Shown: piece after piece, positions 58,147 to 64,000 of the stretch | How positions within the stretch are numbered: position 1 is the stretch's first letter | Layout of the letters: each line of letters starts with the position of its first letter | Program-made: the position numbers and the translations under genes | Notes under the pieces: generated by a model | The model's database searches: none | The model's input: the letters and a program-made list of their open reading frames with translations, nothing else | What the model was told of the DNA's origin: nothing | Origin: Kingdonia uniflora | Lineage: Eukaryota > Streptophyta > Magnoliopsida > Ranunculales > Circaeasteraceae | Reading direction: 5' to 3' | Assembly (NCBI GenBank): GCA_014058105.1 | Contig: JACGCM010001655.1 | Span: forward strand, 434,001 to 498,000 | Length of the DNA stretch: 64,000 nucleotides

Positions 58147-60707
58147 ATTTTATAATGGAAAATGGATAAATGATGATATTGAAAGAATTCTAGAGAAAGC
58201 AACTTCAGAGAAGACCCGTTTTTATACACAAAATAGAAATGCGACGGATCAATATTCTAGGAACAGTAGAAATTGTTTTCTTCATGGGGTGTGGTAAGTC
58301 CGTCCTTAGTGGGCGGATTTGGAAGACCTAACAAGGAAGAAAGGTATAAATCTCACTAAAGTTGAAATGCAAAAAGCTAAACTTACATTAAATTATATAA
58401 CAGGTAATAACCTGTAGGCCATCAAAATTACAATAAACTTACAAAAATCGATCACATGATAAAGAAGTCGCATGTTTTTACGGTTTTCAACCAAAAAGAA
58501 TGTCTTGTACACTCTAGCAGTTTATTCCCATAGTAATTGTTTACCAGAAGTTCAATGAGGAGCATTAAAGAGGTATTGATGGAGATCATCAAGTTATATG
58601 ATTTTATGTATGTGCTAAGGCATATAGTATGGAGCTTTGAAGCTTTTATATTTTTTGCATAATGGAAAGAATTGTTTAGGGGATTTTACATTTATGTTGA
58701 TAATTTGTAACCCATCCTATACTCTATAAATTGGAGGGGAATCCCACCTATTGGAGATATCATGAAGAGTGTAATATCAAAGGTACATATCAATATAGTT
58801 ATTTCTTCTCTTCTTTTTTTGTTATTGTCATTTTTCCGCTATTTTATAATTAAGGATAATGGCGATGATCGAAAGGACAAGTAGCTAGACCTCTTAGCCA
58901 AGGCTAGAGGAAGCTCCATCCCAATATAGCTTAGTTGTAGAATTAATGTTTAGTTTGAGTACTATTTCTCTCTGTCCGGGCATAAGTTCAAACCATTGTT
59001 CCTTTATCCCATGCTTGACTATTGCTAGGATATATGGAGGAATGAAGAATCCAAATAACTATCATGTTTGGCCATAACAAGATAGGTTAAGAATATGGAG
59101 AAGAGAAAGTAAACTACCTTTCTTGACATGACCATTGTTTAACAAGGTGGTTTATAGAAAATTCCCAAAAGCAAATTTCTTAATCATTATAAGTATCTTG
59201 TATACCCAACCAAGGATACATGATACGGAAATTATTACGTACTTTAATTAAAGATTACTCTCTTATAGACTACAATGGGGTACAGTAGAATCAATGCCTT
59301 GGTTCCCACTCAAAACCATACTCATAATTTATTTTATTCATCACTTTATTTTATAAATAAAAAAACAAACTCATTTTTATTGGACAAAATTAGTAGCTCA
59401 AAGTTAGTTCACAGTAGAAGCCTCTTGGGATACGATCCCACTTTCCTTTTTACTTAATAGTACACGTATGGCTATGGTCTTTTAAGACGTCAGTTTTATA
59501 ATCAATCATGCCTTAGTGCTCATAACATATATTGAAAATGATACATTTAAACTCATCACGGATAAGGCAATCATAGAATACTTTTAGATAATAAGACCGC
59601 GTCGAGGAGAGCTGGACAAATTATGAAACATCAAGAACTCATAAAGTATGTTATTACTATTGTTTACGGGTATTTTTAAGTAAATTACCTTGTAAATTTT
59701 TTCTAGGTAGCCTATATGGTATTAGGTTTGAATAAGGCACTTGTTGAACTGACTAAGGAACTTGTCGAACTAACCGATAAATTTACTGCAATACGTACTA
59801 GACTACCAAACAATGTCTCAACTATTCTATACAATATATTGTACTATAACACTATCTTCATTACACTTAGATATAGCAAAGGCAAATGTTTGAATCTCTT
59901 TCTAAGTATGACGTAGTATTCCTAGTTTCAGATTTTATAAATGATATTTTATGGTATACTTTGAAAACATTGAATTTTACAAAATTTTCAATCATAAAGT
60001 TTTTATTCATAAAAAAATAAAGATAAGTTTACAGGAAATGAGTCATTTGTAATCTAGAGTTGCCAAAGAATCATTATCAATTTTTGTAGGTATAATAATT
60101 ATAAACCCTCACGAAACAATACTCGTGCATCAGGGGAACCTTGGAATTTAACGGCTTGTTGCATACGCTAAATATAACTGTGTGAGCTACAAAAATTATT
60201 TTTATTTTCGTTTTTATTTTTGGCCTGTTGCATACGTTAAATTTAAAGGCTTGTTGCATGCGCCGTTCTTATTTTGTGAGCTGGCTGTCTGACATGTCTG
60301 TCTTCAACAATGTACGAATATGGTCAAAGTATTTTTGATACTGATGTGGAGTTCATGTACTGACGGATCAGTCTTTGTGTTTGGGGTCTGTTAGCAGTCG
60401 AGGCTTCGTCTTCATGTAGTCTTGCAAGGCTTGTTTATGTATTGAGTGGGCTTCGAGGTATTCAAGTAGGCTTTTAGGTAGCCTTCGAGTGTTTGGCTGG
60501 AGCTAAAAGGCTGCGAGTAAGCTACTCCATTCGCTCCCTCTTAGCAAATGCCACAAAAACTGATGTAAAGGCATTTGCTGAGAAAAACTGTTGGTTATTG
60601 GAGGTTGGATGATTGACTGTGACTTGCTGGAATTCTGAGGGGGGTAATAATGGAAGGTAGTTAAGGAGTTGTGGTGATTACGGGGTAATAAAGGAGGTTA
60701 ATCGATG
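58147..60707. other. Unassigned AT-rich stretch
   Basis: I recognise no gene or LTR sequence here. The first few hundred bases would be the upstream region of the UGT-like pseudogene. A short motif GGC(T/C)TGTTGCAT(A/G)CG occurs three times at 60152, 60222 and 60248. An imperfect inverted repeat (TTAGCAAATGCC and GGCATTTGCTGAG) lies at about 60540-60585. Confidence 0.6.
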
Positions 60708-60715
60708 TATAAATA
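60708..60715 (+). promoter_or_regulatory. TATA box, first module
   Basis: TATAAATA, 78 bp before the ATG at 60786, with a pyrimidine-rich leader (TACACTCTTCGTCTACATTC) in between. Confidence 0.55.
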
Positions 60716-60785
60716 TGGGTTTTGAGGTGTAAATACTGTACACTCTTCGTCTACATTCTCTTCTTCTGCTTTCTGCGAAAAACTC

Positions 60786-61134
60786 ATGGATACTACTCCG
60801 AATACTCATTATCAACAAAGAATGAGATTTTCTAGGGATTGTCGCGTAGGGTGGAAAACTATAGAACTTAAGTTAAAGTTCTTTGGTGATAATGAACTTT
60901 CATGGGATATGCCTGACTTGGTGGAAGTAGATCCTGGGGAGAAGATCAGTGGGTACTCGTATGCCTATCAATGGGGGATGCTGTAACATAAATTTTTTTG
61001 TGCCTGAAGAATGCCACCTCTTCTTGTCTGGTTTGGCTGAGCGTATTGTGCAGGCAGAAGATCAGTTACTGGAAGATGAACAGGGCTCGGCAGAGAAAGC
61101 TGGTCCGTCTGAAAATAGGGCGAGTTCTCCATAA
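60786..61134 (+). pseudogene. Small acidic protein related to antisense-gene exon 1, copy 1
   Basis: The frame reads M-D-T-T-P-N-T-H, then I-E-L-K-L-K-F-F-G-D-N-E-L-S-W-D-M-P-D-L, then V-D-P-G-E-K-I-S-G, then Y-A-Y-Q-W-G. A one-base shift near 60975 moves it to F-V-P-E-E-C-H-L-F-L-S-G-L and an acidic tail ending TAA at about 61134. The L-K-F-F-G-D block and the TATA-to-ATG spacing match exon 1 of the antisense genes in A, B and D. A second copy follows at 61703. Confidence 0.6.
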
Positions 61135-61644
61135 GATGATGGCAGGGTGGTGGTAGTGTTTTAGTTATTTCTTTGTATGACTGTAGTTTTCTGTTTCTGC
61201 TGTTATTACTGCCGATGTCTGTATATTTTTGAATGACTGTACTTGGAGGTCTCCACCAATCTTTTACCGATATTGAAATTCTAGATTTTTGAATGATTCG
61301 CTTTGAATCTGCTATATATGGTAGGCTAATAGATTGTAGTCGCGGTATCGAACATATATCTTTGAATATTTAACAAGTAGAAACGGTTACGTTTGAGGGA
61401 AAAGTACATCGAATTGCTATAGCTATCATATCTCAATGCAAACGTTCGAAGTGTTGTGGGTAAAATTAGAGAGGGGCCAAGGGTTCGAGGCTAGGAATGT
61501 GTCGACTGTAAAATCTTGGAAAGGTTTAACTGTTGAGTCTGAGAATTTAGAAAGGTTTAACTGTTGAGATTCCAAGTTAAACATTTGAAGACTATCATCA
61601 ATGCAGTTTTTATTAAGGAGTGGTTAAATGCACCTGCCTTCTAG

Positions 61645-61652
61645 TATAAATA
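61645..61652 (+). promoter_or_regulatory. TATA box, second module
   Basis: TATAAATA, 58 bp before the ATG at 61703. Confidence 0.55.
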
Positions 61653-61702
61653 GGGTGTTTTTAGGAGAACTTCACACATTTGTCCCTTCTTCGACGAGCA
61701 GA

Positions 61703-62128
61703 ATGTCTGCGTCTTCATCGCAAAGCAACAAAAATGCCCCTAATACCAAGTACCAGAACTAGGTGACGGCAAGGGTCATTCATAAATGGTAGAAGATACT
61801 CGAACTGAAGTAGTGGTATTTTGGCGATCGAGGTCTGGATTGGGCTATGCCGGATTTGTTTGAAGTGAAGCCAGGGGAACCCATTAGAGGGATGCCCTAT
61901 GCGTAATTGTGGGGGGTGTCACAAATGATTGGCCCGATCCCCAACGATGGGTTGGCATTGTTGGAGTCTCTAGCCGAGGAAAAGGTAAACAAGGAAGACG
62001 CGGAGGATGGGGTCTGTGAGGAGCGTCCCGTCTGTAAATATGGGCTTCTCTATATTGGAGAAAGTATGATGGTAGGGATTTTTACATTTTTTTTTAATCT
62101 AGACTGTTTTATTCTGTGTTTTGTGTAA
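61703..62128 (+). pseudogene. Small acidic protein related to antisense-gene exon 1, copy 2
   Basis: M-S-A-S-S-S-Q-S-N-K-N, then W-Y-F-G-D-R-G-L-D-W-A-M-P-D-L-F-E-V-K-P-G-E-P-I-R-G and Y-A-x-L-W-G; TAG or TAA codons interrupt at four places, mostly where copy 1 has W, Q or K. The tail is acidic (E-E-K-V-N-K-E-D-A-E-D). The shared core P-D-L-x-E-V-x-P-G-E-x-I-x-G shows that copies 1 and 2 are duplicates. Confidence 0.6.
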
Positions 62129-63200
62129 GGGCCTCTGCCCGAATGAAATTTGAAATTTATAAGATCATTGTCGAAGAAAAATACTGGATTTTTTGAATGT
62201 AGGACAAATAAAATACTCGAGGGCAATTTAGGCGCGAAAAGCATCTTGTCGAATGTATGTCAAACATGAAAGCAATAAAATTACTGGCACACTTTGAAAT
62301 CGAGTACCAGGTTACCTCTGGACGAATGTTTGAGATGTGATATAAACGATTACTCACGTACAAGAGGCGGGTATTTTGAAGGTCTGCTAGGCTCGACTGG
62401 ATGAGCTGACAGCCAGACAGCTGGCATGTCAGAACAATACTACTTCTGGGGCAGAGTACCTTACAGGTCATTATGTTTTTTCCTTGATTAATGGGAAAAG
62501 GCTGATTTGATGTAAGGATCTGATTTGACAGCTTCGAGCAGGAACTAGAAGGTTCGACTTAGATTATATATGGAGTTATGTAAATGTAAGCATGGGACAC
62601 GAGCGTGCGGGTAATGGAGGATAAAGTAGACAAAACACATCTCAGTCGAAAAGTAGGGGTAGTGGGGTAGTGGTAATGATAGTGGTTTTGGAAATCGAGG
62701 TAGTTTTTGGTGTTCCGATGAGGTATATATAGTGTGGGGGCATTGATACTGTTCTCCTTTACCCACTTATAGAAAAACCAGAGATTGAAAGAAAGTAAAC
62801 ATACACCATTGTTCCATAGAGTTTGGAAGTCACTGTGGGATCGTCTGAATTGCTTGAAAGGAAGGAGAGGTACTTTGCACAAATATGTATGTCCTTCTTA
62901 CTTCTGTCTTGTTACGTTGTCTTCTATTTCTGCATGTTTGGTACATAGTAGTTTAGAGTCTGCTAGGGTTTATAATTGTGATGATATGACTGAAGGCCGA
63001 GGGAAACATATATCTGTGGGTAAAGTCTTTTAGGGTTCTGGGGGTATTGATGGTATAGCAAGGGTTATGGTTGAACAATCGACAATGATGGTCTTAGTTG
63101 GAGAGGGTAGGTAAAATATGAGTAATTGGCATGTAATAATCGAGTATATCGATCTGACTGCATGCCTCTTCTTCTGCATGATAAGATACGTACCCGTTGA
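62129..63200. other. Unassigned stretch
   Basis: No coding region that I can support. A third TATA-like block (TATATATAG near 62724) is followed by a pyrimidine-rich stretch, but no exon 1 homology comes after it. It may be intron of the gene that continues at 63201. Confidence 0.45.
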
Positions 63201-63996
63201 TCTTCAAGACTGAGGCTAATAGGCGAGGAGATCGAAGAAAATGAGGCTAGTATTTCAAGTAGTGCTCCGATGGATGAGGTCAGCGACGTAGAAGAACTAG
63301 ATATTGAAAAATATTTCCCATTAGCAATGGTGGTTCTTGATATTGGGGATTCAAGTAGTAGACGTCGTAAGATAGTAGTGACCGAGGATAGTGATGAGGA
63401 AGAGATAGAGGGAGGAAAGAGAGAGACACGAAGGTAGAATTGATCTTTCGGGTGATGAAAGGGGTGAGGGGGAGTAAAGTTACCATAGTGAGGATTTGAC
63501 TGAGTCGGATGAGGCCATTGGTTCTGTCTCAGCTAGAGAAAAGCAGAGACTAGATCGATTTATGGCTAAATTTTAGCAGTCAAAGGTAGGGGTGATATTA
63601 TATGCTGTGGTGTCAGGGTTCAGCTTCCAGTCATAGCTTTGAGAAGGTAATATGGCATAAAAAGGCCAAATTCGACTAAGGATTCTATTACCCCATCGAA
63701 GGATGGAGAAGGAGGTATTAAACTTTTGGTAAGTGGCCCCATGCCAGATGAACAGAATTTTTTACGAAATGATGAAGGTAATTGAAGGTATGAATGTAAA
63801 ACTGCGAGGTGAGGGGAGGAGTTTAATTGAATGGTACGACATTGTCTCGTTCTACTCCAAGAAAGTAAACCAGAAGGTTGGCATCTATCACATCCAGTGT
63901 CACGCGGCAAAGCCCTGGTTGTTTGATCTGTGCTCGACGAGTCGAGGGTGGGATAAAGATTTAGTTGTGGTACAGGGTAACTATGAGATTGTCTAA
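63201..63996 (+). pseudogene. Plus-strand relative of the antisense-gene core
   Basis: A frame at about 63201-63437 reads N-E-A-S-I-S-S-S-A-P, D-V-E-E-L-D-I-E-K-Y-F-P and E-D-S-D-E-E-E, comparable in order with I-N-E-A-S-T-S-G and D-Q-F-L-D-F-P-G at the start of exon 4 in element A. The frame at 63733-63996 reads F-Y-E-M-M-K-V-I-E-G-M-N-V-K-L and S-T-S-R-G-W-D-K-D-L-V-V-V-Q-G-N-Y-E, matching the later part of exon 4 (S-A-G-R-P-W-K-D-N-V-I-W-V). It runs to the window edge. Whether it is free-standing or part of another element cannot be seen. Confidence 0.5.
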
Positions 63997-64000
63997 GGGG

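Noticed and set aside
58010..58297. Plus-strand open frame of 95 codons
   Set aside because: Half of it is the complement of the UGT-like fragment, and the rest has no recognisable features.
59716..59916. Plus-strand frame with L-V-E-L-T repeats
   Set aside because: Only a short direct duplication (CTTGTTGAACTGACTAA / CTTGTCGAACTAACCGA). No family or context supports a gene.

Overview
The window looks like plant nuclear DNA, most likely from a dicot. It is AT-rich, almost all of it is decayed LTR retrotransposon, and the few host-derived pieces (a UGT85-type glycosyltransferase start, DEK-like and SAWADEE-homeodomain-like exons) are plant genes with introns. I see no intact host gene, tRNA, rRNA, CRISPR or bacterial feature. 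I cannot name the species.

The main structure is a five-deep nest of one Ty3/gypsy family. The family belongs to the Tat lineage (Retand/Grande-like): gag-protease-RT-RNaseH, then a second archaeal-type RNase H (aRH), then integrase, then a 160-bp tandem repeat, then a multi-exon gene on the opposite strand, then polypurine tract and 3' LTR. I call the copies Z, A, B, C and D. Z is on the minus strand: its 5' LTR, PBS and gag lie at 57011-57891, its RT to integrase at 1-2836, and it runs off the left edge. A (2837-57010) sits in Z. B (5625-44805) sits inside the aRH domain of A. C (10719-38794) sits in the 3' part of B with a perfect 5-bp target duplication ACTAC. D (16862-27588) sits inside a 160-bp repeat unit of C. 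A CACTA-type DNA transposon (30316-37200, TTA duplication) also sits in C, splitting its antisense gene. LTRs pair by sequence subgroup exactly as the nesting predicts.

Every copy is dead: stops, frameshifts and a different internal deletion in each (gag-RT in A, gag-RH in B, inside RH and aRH-INT in C, INT-antisense gene in D). A also holds a second aRH-INT-repeat module. The CACTA element carries exons resembling two unrelated host genes, DEK and an SHH-type homeodomain gene, both on its minus strand.

The opposite-strand gene is the most interesting part. Copies B, C and A keep a TATA box just inside the 3' LTR, on the strand that reads this gene, followed by an exon with an L-K-Y-F-G-D motif, a central globular region resembling the 'putative gypsy-type transposon' proteins of plants, and long coiled coils. 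On the right flank (60708-64000), on the plus strand and with no LTR visible, there are relatives of this gene, including two tandem TATA-plus-first-exon modules.

Right of the nest, Z interrupts the first exon of a UGT85-like pseudogene (57892-58146). The stretch 58147-60707 holds nothing I recognise.
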